From Cheiracanthium punctorium (lineage: Eukaryota > Arthropoda > Arachnida > Araneae > Cheiracanthiidae), in assembly GCA_038373885.1 (NCBI GenBank), contig JAWZYV010016037.1, positions 62,001 through 126,000 of the forward strand: a DNA stretch of 64,000 nt, in the 5' to 3' direction. How positions within the stretch are numbered: the stretch's first letter is position 1; each line of letters opens with the position of its first letter. Both the position numbers and the translations under genes were made by a program. Of the stretch, positions 34,111 to 45,313 are shown in pieces. The notes beneath the pieces are model-generated. The model ran no database searches. It was given only the letters and a program-made list of their open reading frames with translations, and was not told where the DNA came from.

Positions 34111-35925
34111 TTATCCAGTTAAGTAATCTGGAGATTGGGTAAAATTTTGAATCGTTAAATATTGGGTAAAATTTTGCGTCGTAATTTCTGCACCGGTTAT
34201 ATTTTCTACAACTAAAGTTTGTATTTTCCTCTTAAATTTCCCATCTCTAGACATCAACTGAAATTCCACAACAGGATATAGCCTTCTAGTTGTCTGTTTC
34301 ATGCCAAAAGAAAATACAGACAAATTCTCATAACGTACAGGCTTTAAATTTAACTGCTCGACAATTTTGTTTGAGCAAAAACTCCGAGAGCTCCCACTAT
34401 CTAGCAAAACGCGTGTTAACTTACTACCACTTTCAGAATTAACGACCGCAGCTGAAGTTTGCAAGTAAACACTTTTAGCGCACTCCTTGTTTACATCGAA
34501 AGAAACGGAATTGATAAGCTCGCTTTTCGGGGAAGGAGAATTGACCTTGACCTCGCTATGCTCAGCAGCTTCACGGCCTTTCCCTTCGGGAGAGCTCGTA
34601 TAACCTTCGGCATTTAAAGCGTTGTAATCAACACGTTTAAAATTTAATTTACTATTATCATTTGCACAGACAGATTCATGATGGTTATCATTTTTGCATT
34701 TGTAACAAGAAATCTTATTCGTTCTGCAATGGGAATTTTGGTGAAATTTTTTAAAACATTTAAAACAACGTTTATTATTTCTCAATATTTCCATTTTTTT
34801 GTGAGCATTTAAATCACATTTGAATGAATCATGAAGAGCATTGCAGAAAATGCATATCAGCCTAGGTATATGCGTATTTACATTCAAAGCACTCGCTGAG
34901 GGTACATTTCTTTTAAATCCTCTGTTTACAGATTTGTTATGCTGGGTAACTTCATGAATCTGCTGGTTAGAGGGCATTTCTTTCCTTTCATTTAATGTAA
35001 AATAAACAGATTCTCGACACTCAATTTCACATTTCAAAAACGAAAGAAGTTCCGAAACATCATCAGTCTCTTTAGATTTCCTTTGCCGATTAAATTCTAA
35101 CACAAGATCTTCTGGTAATAAATTTAACAAAATTGGAATCAAGAGAGGTCCATAATTTTCAGAATTAATTTTCATTGAATCCAAATTACGAATTGAAATG
35201 TCCAATTCGTCGTACAGTTTGCGTAATCCAGAAACATTTTTAGAGTATTTGACATTTTGCAAATTTAAAATTTTATGCATAAAAGAGCTCACAATTAAAT
35301 CTTTGCGTCCAAAACGCTCTTTAATTAAATTAACACACTTATCGTAATTAATGTCGGTAAGTTCGAAACCTGATACGATACTTAATGCTGATCCAGTCAA
35401 AAATGATTTTAAATAAGCAAATTTCTCAACCTTAGAAATGGAATCATTTTGATTAATAGTACTATCAAACGAATTCCAAAATTCGTTCCACAATTTTGGA
35501 TCGCCAGAAAAGGGCCGAATAGTTAATTTTGGAAGTTTGACCGAATGAGGAATATTAACCTTTTCAGTTACACTCGAACCAAAAGCAGAAGGAACCTCAG
35601 AACTTGAGGTGTTTAATGGTTCTTTATTTTTTAAGAAACGCTTAATTTTGTAGCCGAACCTAATACACTTTTCTTGATATTCATCGCTGGCATTCGCTTC
35701 TTGTTCAATTAACTTCACATCGATAAGTTTTTCAATTTGTGAATCTAATAATTTTAAATTATTAGCTCTTTCCGTCAAAACAGCAAGATGTTCCTCTAAC
35801 TCAGCGCAATCAGCATTCTCATCAGCTAAAACAGTTTCTAACTTAGTAAACAATTTAGTTATATTAGATCTTTCGATCTTTCTTTTTCCTTTCAACAATG
35901 ACAAAGTATCCTCTGTTTTAGACAT
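34111..35925 (-). CDS. BEL/Pao retrotransposon gag-protease, intact 604-codon ORF
   Basis: The N-terminal 100 residues are coiled-coil-like. DUF1759-type gag follows at about 130-310 (KLPKLTIRPFSGDPKLWNEF, FGRKDLI, LRKLYDELDISIRNL). Zinc fingers are a C358/C361 cluster, C387-X2-C-X4-H-X4-C400 and C407-X2-C-X4-H-X4-C420. A DUF1758 aspartic protease follows with LLDSGS (Asp509). It starts at an ATG 12 bases into a well-defined ORF and ends in a short tandem duplication that repeats QNFTQ. RT, RNase H and integrase, normally fused downstream, are absent from the following 1.1 kb. The ORF is uninterrupted while its neighbours are decayed, so it is either young or retained. It could act as a non-autonomous or captured gag. 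Domain assignment is secure. Confidence 0.92.
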   Translation of the reverse strand: MSKTEDTLSLLKGKRKIERSNITKLFTKLETVLADENADCAELEEHLAVLTERANNLKLLDSQIEKLIDVKLIEQEANASDEYQEKCIRFGYKIKRFLKNKEPLNTSSSEVPSAFGSSVTEKVNIPHSVKLPKLTIRPFSGDPKLWNEFWNSFDSTINQNDSISKVEKFAYLKSFLTGSALSIVSGFELTDINYDKCVNLIKERFGRKDLIVSSFMHKILNLQNVKYSKNVSGLRKLYDELDISIRNLDSMKINSENYGPLLIPILLNLLPEDLVLEFNRQRKSKETDDVSELLSFLKCEIECRESVYFTLNERKEMPSNQQIHEVTQHNKSVNRGFKRNVPSASALNVNTHIPRLICIFCNALHDSFKCDLNAHKKMEILRNNKRCFKCFKKFHQNSHCRTNKISCYKCKNDNHHESVCANDNSKLNFKRVDYNALNAEGYTSSPEGKGREAAEHSEVKVNSPSPKSELINSVSFDVNKECAKSVYLQTSAAVVNSESGSKLTRVLLDSGSSRSFCSNKIVEQLNLKPVRYENLSVFSFGMKQTTRRLYPVVEFQLMSRDGKFKRKIQTLVVENITGAEITTQNFTQYLTIQNFTQSPDYLTG

Positions 35926-35929
35926 GTTT

Positions 35930-36420
35930 AAAATATTAAACTGAAAATGTATTTGTACCCAATAACATCAACAAATAAATCAAAGTTTTACGGTACCTGT
36001 ATAATTCCAACAGTATTAAATATAACTATTCAAATTATGAGAGCTTGCACTGCACAATCAAACAAAAGAATCGAATTACGCACTTCTTGGCCTATCATGC
36101 ACCAAAATGTGCAAAACTGAAAAATAGCTTTTCTTCTGTTGCTCTGAAATTCACAAAATTATTCTGCAGAAAGCAAACACGGTGGTTCTATTTACATTTA
36201 TACATTTATTTTACAATTGCCACAAACATTTAACATTTTAATATTACAAGGGGCATCTTTCAGCCCAAAATACAAAGGGGTTAGGCATCTTTCAGCCCTA
36301 AGCACCTACGCAGTACACAGTAGAAAAGCAAGTGGGGGTTTTTTTCCCAGAGATCAATGAACTTTTTATCCCACAGATCTGGGATATAGACAACTAGCGC
36401 CATCAAGCACGATTAAAAGG
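35930..36420. other. Upstream region of the BEL ORF
   Basis: It holds the presumed 5' leader of the minus-strand BEL element. A GGGCATCTTTCAGCCC motif occurs twice in tandem (36250-36300). No primer-binding site or LTR edge was established. Confidence 0.4.
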
Positions 36421-37255
36421 AGGTTATGCAACAAGAATCAAATGCTGGTGAGACAGTGGTGGCGCTAGACTTTCCCCGACGGGGGGTCTCAACTCCCCGA
36501 CGAGGGGGCACAAATATAAATGTACATATGCTAAGTGGCATATCCAAGAGGGGGCTTTGACCTCCCTCTTTTATGACATTTTTGTCATCAAGTATGATAT
36601 GGAAATTTGCAACTTTTTGCACCACTGCATTTTCAAAAACCACTGCACAATCTTTCCTGGTAGATTATTATTTAAACTGACCCTAATTAACGTATCTCAA
36701 AATCCTTTTACATTACACAAATATTTCCCCAAGGCCTCAGCAAGCAAAAAATTTCGGTGGGTGGAGGGGATATGTAGTGCTAAAATTAAATTAACTGATC
36801 TCTAGAATCAACACAAATAAACTGATAATGCATTTACTGAAATTTTGGAGGGGGGGGGCAAACCCACGTGATTCTCCCCCCTGGTAACGGCCTTGCACGT
36901 TTCTGTAAAATCTCGAAAGCTACTTTTAAGAGTTCTTTAGGTTAACGCTTAAAATATTTCATATGAATGAAATTCTTCGAAAAAAGTTCAGCGAAGAAAG
37001 TTCTACGCATTTTTTTTTTCCCCCCGCAGAAAAAATATCAGAAACAAAAGATTTTGTACAAGAATATTGCTGTAAATTCACTGAAAATTTATTTTATAAA
37101 TTAAGCATGACTAAATTTGCACGCTTTTACACAAATTGCAGTTATTTTTATAAAAATAAGAGATACATGTAAATTTAATTACAGTTTAACTTCGATATCT
37201 CGAACATCGAAATTCTTGATATCTCAATAAATGTGTTTTCCCTTACAAATTGAAT

Positions 37256-37470
37256 TCCGCCCCACCAGTGGTATAGCGCTAGAGCTTTGAACTGGGAGAC
37301 GGAAGGTGCCTGGTTCGACACTAGGTCGCGTCCGCCGACCTAACCGTTCGGAGTTTTCCCTGGTTTTTTCCGAAACTTTGCATAAATACGGGTTAGGACC
37401 TCTTAGAAAGTCCCCCACAGAAGGCAAACCCACCCCTGGCCTAGATCCCTAGCGTAGATAATTGGCCGTA
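37256..37470 (+). repeat. tRNA-derived SINE inside hAT copy 2 (best-preserved head)
   Basis: A-box-like CCAGTGGTATAGCGCTAGAG, B-box-like CCTGGTTCGACACT, then the family body ACCGTTCGGAGTTTTCCCTGG and AAATACGGGTTAGGACCTC. It occupies the same site as the SINE in copy 1 and so predates the spread of this hAT family. Confidence 0.82.
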
Positions 37471-40379
37471 TGGCACCGTATCTCAATTTCGAAAAGAATT
37501 GTTGTGAAGTGTACACCTGGGAGCTTCAGTTAATAATAATAATAATAATAATAAATTATAAAAATCTCCGAAAGAGAACGTAAATATATTCGCTATTAAA
37601 TTTTTTTATAAAGTCAAGTACTTATGAAGATAATTAACCACTTTCTTTTAAAATCTAAAATAAAATAAAAAATATCGTCAGAAAAATATAATCGGACAGC
37701 TTATAATTTGCCAAGACACACAAAAAAATTATTATTTTTAGCGAAACTATAAAAATTTGCTTTTTTGTAATACTCCAAGAGAGTTTTGAACGAGGTTTCC
37801 ACAAACGTGATGAATAATTCTATAAAGCAAGCTCATTTACTAATAATTCACAGTGAAAGTGTTACTTTTAAAATTTCAACATTAACAAAAAAGAGTTTAA
37901 TTAATAAGGCGAATAACAAACATATTATTAATCTGTTTAAAAGTTTTAGAGTTGAATTCTGATACATATAATTCTGTAACTCAAAAATCTGTTTAGTTTA
38001 GTTACTATTAGTTTATTTTAATAGTTTATATTAATGCTGGTGCCATCTATGGACTCAATAGCTATTTGTATAAAGATTCAAAATAAGGGAAGTTGCGGTG
38101 GCTTACGATACGCCACTGTATATAACATACAAATTTTCACGCAAATATAAAACTTTTATTGTATTTATTTTATTTATTTATTTTACAGGATAAAAGAGAA
38201 AATTTCGGAAGACGATATAGACGTTGTATACCATAATTTTTATTTACTTTGCAGTAAAATAACAATTAAAATTCACAAAAGTTAGTTATTTTTTCCACAA
38301 CGATATAAAAATTAAATTGTCAGTCAAGATTAGTCAGTTTCCTTTAACTTATATTTCGTTTTTAGATCTATCCACAGCCATCTTCATACTGGACTGGAGA
38401 GGGCTTTAGTCTATCAGAGGGGCTGGTTATTATTATTATTTAATTTTTTTAAATTAACTTTTCTTTTTTTACCCCAACCAAAATGTAATAAATTCTAATT
38501 CCCTTGCAGCTGTTAATCTTCTTGGTGTGCATAGCTATGAACTCTTAGCTAAAGAGGGCCGGTTAATCGAGTTAGATTTCTCTATATAGTGCAAATTCTC
38601 ACTCGTTCTATATGTATAAAGTATGTTACCAAATAAACAAACTATGTATTTGACTAATTCTTAAGTTACAAAAAAAAAAAAAATCTTAGTACTAAATTTT
38701 TATAAAATTAAAGATTAAATCGTGCATTATGTGTTCGATTGAATCTATTTATAAATAAAAAGTAAATTTAGAATTTATTCAAATTTGCCATTTGCCATCT
38801 AAGAAACAGAAAAGTACTATTTTTTTTATTCGGAAGAAGTTAAAAGTTAAATTATCTAATTAACCACTTAGTTATAAAAATATCTTCTTACTTTCTCAAC
38901 AGTTATAAGAGTTCAAGTAAGGATTACTGTGATAAAATAATTTTAAAGACATAGAATACTTTGCATAACACACTAACTTATAAATAAATAAGATACGACC
39001 AGTTTAAAATTTTCTAATTAAATGAAAATTTTTAGTTAAAGCGTTTAAATATTCATAGGTTTATACATATTTTGAATGCCAGAGATGATGAACTGTAAAA
39101 TAATTTTACAAATATTTTGTCATGTCAAATTATTACACAATTAAATATACATTTTAAAAGTTTCCGTAGTGAACAAAATCAGAAATTTCTTATCGCCCGA
39201 GTCGTAAATCTCTTTTTAAAATATCAATTAAGACTTATAAATTTTGTAGCTCTGTGAATAAAAGTAATACAATGGGAAATTTTATTTTACATTTATGGCA
39301 CAAAAGCTTTCGACTCGTAAATTAAAATACTGTTAATTTACAGAAAATTACATTAAATCTGTATTTAATTTAAATTTGCATTAATGCAATTTGAAAGTTT
39401 ATAAAGACATACCTTTCGTCCTCACTCCAATTACAAAATCGTATTTGATAAATATACCAAAAAAGTTGAAATTGCAACGAAAGAATATATTTTAAATGTA
39501 TATCCTGTCCTGTAATTTAGCGGGAATGACATATAATGGGGTGAACAACATGTTACTTATCAATGGTTTAAAAGCAAGAGCACATTTAAAAGTACTCATA
39601 GTGTTTAAAAGACCAATTAGGAGAAAATTTAGATTAATTCATAGAGTACTCAGACAGTTAATATAATTTAAAATACAATAATGTTGTACAACATTTCATA
39701 GAATCAGAATGTGAGGTCAAAAAGTCCGACTTCTACTCCAGCTTCAACTCAAAAAGTTATGACTCTATGTCCGTACTTATGATTAAAAGTGCACTCCAAA
39801 CCATTACGAGCATCCACGTCTAAGGGCATTTAATGATATATATATGTATCATTAAAATGCTGTTAATAAATAAACTTTAAAGTAGTATTTTAAAATTTCT
39901 GAGACAGAACAAGTGGCTCAGTTTTTGAAATATGTGCCTTATTTTAAAATTATCTTTATTTTTAAATAACGCAGAATGTGGTCATTCAAAATTTGTGCTC
40001 AAACTAGTTTCAATTGTTTTTTATAAGGCGGGGGGTGAGGGGCAAGTGTGGTTTTAGGGCGAGGGCACAGGGGGCGCGAATTCCCCGAGAGAAAAATAGT
40101 TACGCTAGTAAAAATACGCTTCAAATAAAATTGCATGTTCGTGCAATTCTGAATTGGTATTCAAGCTTTGCACCCTTCCTGAAAAATATTTCTGGCTCCG
40201 CCCTTGGGCATAGTATATTTGTACAAATACATAACAAAAAGCAAGTGCTTAGAAGATATAATTCAATGCTTTAAAGAAATAAACTGACCATATTTTTAAA
40301 AATATCATATATTAATTAAGGCTTTTAAACACATTTAATATATATATATATATATGTATGTAATTTACATATAACTTAC

Positions 40380-40672
40380 TTGAAGCTTGTGGATCTGGTG
40401 AACTTGAAGGGTTTTCTTTCTCTAATTCAGTAGATAAACATACATTCGAAGAGCAAGAAGAAATATCCCAAGGATTCTTTCTCTTAATTCCATTTGGTAA
40501 TTGAACAGGCCCCAGTCGATTTTGTTTATGAAGATCTGAATGCTTAGTTATCCTATGGGTTTTTTTTTTTTTTTTTTAAACATAATCATTATCAAAAATA
40601 TCACGACGAAAAGCACACTGTACTTTATATCTTGTGCTTTTGGCACCATTGATGTTTTTTTTTAGGAAACAT
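40380..40672 (-). pseudogene. Zinc-finger-like first exon of a hAT-type transposase, copy 2, full length but frameshifted
   Basis: It corresponds to 4552-4734 of copy 1 but keeps an extra segment encoding LPNGIKRKNPWDI, SSCSSNV and ENPSSSPD before the splice donor (exon end at 40380, then GTAAGTTATATG). One additional A in the initial A-run and an altered A-tract at about 40560-40580 break the frame. Both copies keep the same donor, which supports a spliced ancestral gene. Confidence 0.5.
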
Positions 40673-41009
40673 AAAGCCAAAAGTGAAATTAAACTTTTAT
40701 ACATTTCACAATGATATGCTATGCTGCCATAACAAGAAAAAAAAAATGCCCACTATTCTAAACTCTGTCTGACTCACTGGCACAATGCACAATAATAAGT
40801 GTTGGAAAAGTGATGTACTATGGGTTTGCGAAGAAAAAATAAAAATACACGGGATATTTCGACGAACCATTTCTTTCTCATCATTCTGTCATTGAGGACC
40901 AATAAAAATACAAAAACCGTATTTCTGGAAAAAAAGAGCATTCCCCATTTGCTTGTGTAAGCAAAGCCATGCTTCCCTTCCCTCGAAATTTTTTATCTAC
41001 CCGACTGGT

Positions 41010-41260
41010 CTAATTAACGGTCACTGTCTCCCCCCATCCCGACCACCCACACCCATATTGTAAATTTCTACGGTGTCGGCGACAAAATGCACAATCGTTT
41101 AAGCAATTAAAAGAGCCTCGAATAGAAAGTGGTCGCACATGTGGTCTCATAAATTTGTCATTTGAAGCATAGACTGACACTTTTGTTACCTTAAGATTGA
41201 TGTCTTGCTGCAAATCCATTAAAATGCCTCCTGAGAGTGGGATCACAGATTTCAAGTATA
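41010..41260 (-). CDS. Copy-2 counterpart of the unrecognised ORF at 3975
   Basis: It encodes SVIPLSGGILMDLQQDINL, RPHVRPLSIRGSFNCLND and CGWSGWG. The extra N-terminal residues available up to 41303 come from the inserted 41261-42557 element and are not original. Function unknown. Confidence 0.35.
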
Positions 41261-42557
41261 TCCCTAGTAGCAATGACTGCTTGTTTTCTGCTCGGTCGTT
41301 CATCGACTCATCGTTAACTCATCGACTCGTCGAATTCAGTCATTGGCAAGTGCGTTTTTGTTAATCTGCAATAGATGAATTTTTATTCATGGATAGAAGT
41401 GATCTAGACGAGCAGTTTCGCCGATGGGAAACCGAAAAACAATATCTTATCCGAAACTGCAGCTCTATAGTCATCGGGCCTTGCAAGTGTCCCCAGTAGT
41501 TTACACTTTACCCAAATTCCTATAAATATTTGCGTAATTTAGATGTGCCTTTGCATAATCTAAGGGAAATTTTGAACAATTCTTGAATTAATCGCATAAT
41601 TTACTTCAAATTTCTTGTATTGGGGTTGGGAGGGGGCGGGGGGGTATCCCCCCCTTGCCCCCTCCCACAAAATTTAAATTTGAAAAGAAATATTTACAAA
41701 AAAATGTAAGTATTTATTATATAAAAATCGTTTGTAATATTTAAATAATTTAAAAAAAAAGTGTTTAAAAAAAAGAAAAGAAAATCTATTTGAGCGTCAG
41801 CTGCATTATAAGAAAAACGAAAACTTCATTACAATGAGCAACTCTTTTGAAACCTCTTTAATGTAAACAGCAAGAAGAGAAATCAGTTAATTTTTAAAAG
41901 TTATCCAAGAAATATGAAAGTTAAAATCACACTAAAATTCCTATACAATTGGCAATATTGTTTTTTAATTATTAATTATGAATGTTGTTGCTACTTACAT
42001 ACATTGGTAAAAAGTGAAATTAATTTCTTACCAATCGAATAATTTGACTATTATTAATAATAGCTGAACAACACTTGGTCAAAATTTCACCCTAAGTCCC
42101 AATCTGAGACTAAAATAACCGGTACTTCACACTTTGCCTTGTACATGACAAGATTCGATGGTCTAGGGGTAGCGCGCTTATCTCGTAATCAGCACGCTCA
42201 GTGTTCGGGCCCGGGGGAGGAAGAATTTTTTTTTTTTTTTTCAGAAAAACGGAAATTTAGCATACAAAAAACGAAAATATAATAAACAGAACGGACATTT
42301 TTTGAAAATTTTGCTGCCAGTCGTTTATTTTTTATTAACAAATATATTTTAAACAGTTTATCGGTTTCTTTTCGTTACTTCATCGGTGTCATCGGGAAAC
42401 GATGATCGGCTTTATGGTCCCCCGAGCGGACATTTTGTACCAGTTGCCGATGAAATTTCCCCTTTTTTGGATGAAAAGCCGTGATCGGCCATTGCTCCTT
42501 CTCCTCGGATTTAACTCACCCGCCTCTCATCGACCGATGAGTTATTGCTACTAGGGA
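41261..42557. mobile_element. 1.3-kb non-autonomous inverted-repeat element, TA duplication
   Basis: The ends are TCCCTAGTAGCAATGAC and, reverse complemented on the right, TCCCTAGTAGCAATAAC, flanked by TA on both sides (41259-41260 and 42558-42559). hAT copy 1 shows the site without the insert. Subterminal regions carry repeated CGATGAGT/ACTCATCG motifs (41300-41335 and 42530-42545). A tRNA-like unit followed by T16 lies inside (42151-42240). No transposase. Confidence 0.85.
42151..42240 (+). ncRNA. tRNA-like Pol III unit (degenerate, Thr-like) with T-run
   Basis: A-box-like TGGTCTAGGGGTAGCGCG, an anticodon-arm-like TTATCTCGTAATCAGC (CGT centre), B-box-like GTGTTCGGGCCC, then a T16 run at 42226-42241. 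The T-arm is poorly paired. A working tRNA is unlikely, but the promoter boxes and terminator are in place. Confidence 0.5.
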
Positions 42558-43429
42558 TACTATTCGAATTTGAAGTCTCTCCCGTCGTTCAACACATCAC
42601 GGTATTGGAAGATGCAGGAAGTGGCTGTTTTTCGACATGAAAAGGATCGCAGAGATAAGAGATGAATGAAAACGAAAAGTAGTTTTCGCCATTATTCAGA
42701 AGTTCTGAGGAATATCCCCCCCCCCAGAAATGTAAACATATCCGCTTCAATCTCCATTACTCATTCGCCTTTCATGTGTATTTAAAAAGTACAAATTAAC
42801 TTTTTTTAAATCGCAAAATCAAAATTCAAACTCAGCTAAAATATAGATTTCTTATGAAAATTCCCCGACGAATTAATCCAATAACCCCGATGGGGGGTCA
42901 CAAGTTCCCCGACGGGGGGCACGTGCCCCCCGGACCCCCCATTGGAGCCACCCCTGTGGTGAGAAAGCTGAAAAACTTTCAGTATCTGAAGAAATTTCCA
43001 TAAGAGATCTATATTTTAAATTCTTAGAAACACAAGACTGTAACCAAAATAGAATTATTAACTGTTCACAGGCTGCAAGAAAAGTTATTTGTTGAGAGAT
43101 TGCAAATTCTAAAAGAAATCAAAATTAATATATTGTTTAACAAACAAAAAAATCAAATGTAGTAATTTCAATTTTTTTTCCTGTAAATAAATAAATTGCA
43201 TATTTTTGTTTTGTAAAGTACTATTTGTATTTAAAAATTATTTTTAAGCATTACATTTATATGTTCCAGCTATATTTTAAAATGTTTACTAGGGAAGTTT
43301 AATGATATAAGTTAATGATCCATATAATCCAAATTTTTTTATCTTCAATATTTCATACTGTGTGTCTCTTACTTTTACTTTGGTCCCGCCGTTTATTTCG
43401 GATTTCGGTTATTCCAGCCAGTTTCAATC

Positions 43430-43468
43430 CGTTTCGATGTAACTGGAATAAGTGAGGACCACTGTATT
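43430..43468 (-). repeat. Pogo/Tigger-like terminus (candidate)
   Basis: In reverse complement it starts CAGTGGTCCTCACTTATTCC and is followed on the plus strand by TA. Possible partner of 33972. The region 43097-44350 is otherwise non-coding. A second style of end (GAACTTTCAGCTATAGTGAA in reverse complement) lies at about 43660-43690. Confidence 0.35.
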
Positions 43469-44353
43469 TTGGAACAGGAGCTTGATAATCTTTCTCTCTA
43501 CTTGAACACTAAAGAGACACTCTTCGTGGGAATAGAATAACATTGCCCCTACTGTCCAAAAATTTTTAAGTTCACTATAACGGAAGTCGTGGTTCATTAA
43601 AACTGAAAAATGCTATGTGCATTTCTAATGTATGTGAGTCAGGACTAAGGAAATGTGTTCACTATAGCTGAAAGTTCTCTATATCCGGAGTTGACTGTAC
43701 ATATACACAGAGAATGCTGTGGCTTTTTTAATTTATAAGTTCTAGGGATTTACGGAGTCTTTCGCTGACATTTTTCCTTTTTAGATAATGTAACAAAATA
43801 ATGAAAGCATTTACAAGTCTAACATAGGCATAAAGAGGGGTTCACAAGTATGATTAACCTTTTCCCGGCGGGGAAATTTTGGCCGTGCTGTTTCAGGAGG
43901 ACGGGAGCATCTGAAAAATGCTTTTCCCCATTTCAGTGACTCTTAGCTGAAGCTGCTATTTATGCAACAATCATTGATAGATTACTCTTTCCCGCCCCCG
44001 AAGTAAAACGAACTTCTTGAACAAGGGGATTACCTTTACGCGTATATTCTCCTTTTCAGGAACTTGGGTGCAACTGAATTGATGGATGGATGTTGACATC
44101 TCTCCCCGCCGGTCCAGTACAGGTGAACAATTACAGAGGGGGAAAGCATTAGTTGGTCGAAATATGAACCAAGCCCGTCCTTAAAGGTGTTCTACTGCTT
44201 GGTTGAAAAATCGACCACCCGTCTTCAAAGCGTTAAGGTTTTAAAAAAGGCAGTTCTGGAACCCAGCGATTCAGAAGAAGAAAAAAAAAAACTTACAATA
44301 TACGCTATAGCACTTCAGCATGATCTCTGCATACGAAATTACCAAAAGCTTAA

Positions 44354-45313
44354 TATGAGGTATGATCAAAAAGTTTGGGGACAACGTGTAAAATTCTTTA
44401 CCCTGAATAGTTCACATCACCGAAGTACTACATCCACCTTCAAAGTAGTCACCTTGGGCGACGATACACTTCTGCCAACATTCGTATAATTTCTGGAAGC
44501 CATTTTCCCCAACCTCCCATAAGGTTTTTCGCAAAGCTGCTTTCATCTCTTCAGATGATACAAAAGCGTTTCATCTCTTCTGATGAAACAAAACGGCATC
44601 CCTGTATTATTATTTTTTTTTAATTAATGGGAACAGGTAAAAATCACATAGGGCTAGTCGGGTGAATAGGGGGAATGTGAATAACCTGGGTACTTTGTCA
44701 ATTAAATCACCCAATATTGTCATTCGTTATTCTTTTTGTTCAGTAATCAACAATCGAGGGACAATGTGCTGGACACTTGGTGTATGTTGAGACCTTCCAT
44801 TGGAATGCACTGGCAACTTGTATATAAGTGTCTAGACTCTGCGATTTCTACAAGTGTTTGACGACGATCTTTTCAAACACATTCAAGACACCAATGAAAT
44901 ATTTTCTGTATTCCATGAAGTCGAAAGTCAGCCAACATTGTCCAACGATTCTCAGCCCTCTTTAAAATGCAGATGCCATTCATAAACCTTCGATCTCGTC
45001 ATGGTAGATTCATCATACACATTTCTTAGCATTTCCAAAGTCTCTATTGGTGTTTTACCTAACTGTTGACAGAATTTAATGATACAGCTCTGCTCAAGAA
45101 AAGCCAATTTTCTTATGTCACCAAGCTAAGACAACTGACTTCGGAAAGTAACAGCTGTGAGCGCTGTTCGTCCGCATGACATGGGATAAATCAACTCAGT
45201 CAGGTAGGGGTAGGTTGGGAGAATCCTTTCCAAGCAATTTAACTTTAGGTACTTACTTTCGCCACATCATCAGGAATAACCACAGTCCTGGAATTTTTGG
45301 ATCATACTATGTA
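44354..45313 (-). mobile_element. mariner transposon, internally deleted, about 960 bp
   Basis: The inverted ends are TATGAGGTATGATCAAAAAGTTTGGGGAC on the left (see 44354-44382) and, in reverse complement, TACATAGTATGATCCAAAAATTCCAGGAC on the right. TA is at both edges. It contains N- and C-terminal remnants of a mariner transposase on the minus strand. Intact mariners are about 1.3 kb, so 0.3-0.4 kb including the catalytic centre is gone. Confidence 0.85.
44400..45120 (-). pseudogene. mariner transposase remnant
   Basis: The N-terminal part (about 45115-44840) reads EQSCIIKFCQQLGKTPIET, then YEWHLHFKEG and LSTSWNTENI. These match the helix-turn-helix region of mariner transposases (IKFC...GKTATET...EWHKRFKEGRES). 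The C-terminal part (about 44560-44410) reads ALRKTLWEVGENGFQKLYE and CIVAQGDYFEGG. The central DD34D region is missing. Stops are present. Confidence 0.85.

Larger units (their letters stand above)
36454..42956. mobile_element. hAT-type DNA transposon, copy 2 (inverted relative to copy 1), TSD TGGTGAGA
   Basis: Termini CAGTGGTGGCGCT (left) and, in reverse complement, CAGGGGTGGCTCC (right), flanked by perfect TGGTGAGA at 36446-36453 and 42957-42964. It is collinear in reverse with 3547-11056 along its length. The total is 6503 bp, of which 1297 bp is a private insertion (41261-42557). It provides empty sites for the MITE and foldback insertions of copy 1. Confidence 0.92.
36426..43096 (+). 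pseudogene. Short unrecognised ORF interrupted by hAT copy 2
   Basis: An ATG at 36426 opens a frame through the 8-bp duplication TGGTGAGA. The frame resumes after the hAT element at 42965 and runs to a TGA at 43094-43096, about 54 codons in total (start MQQESNAGE; later DLYFKFLETQ). I do not recognise it with confidence. Position near a pogo-like terminus and a vague likeness to the tail of pogo/Tigger transposases are suggestive only. Confidence 0.35.

Noticed and set aside
33972..43468. A single 9.5-kb pogo-type element between two similar termini
   Set aside because: The left flank lacks TA, no pogo transposase core was seen, and a BEL ORF lies in between; kept only as two candidate termini.
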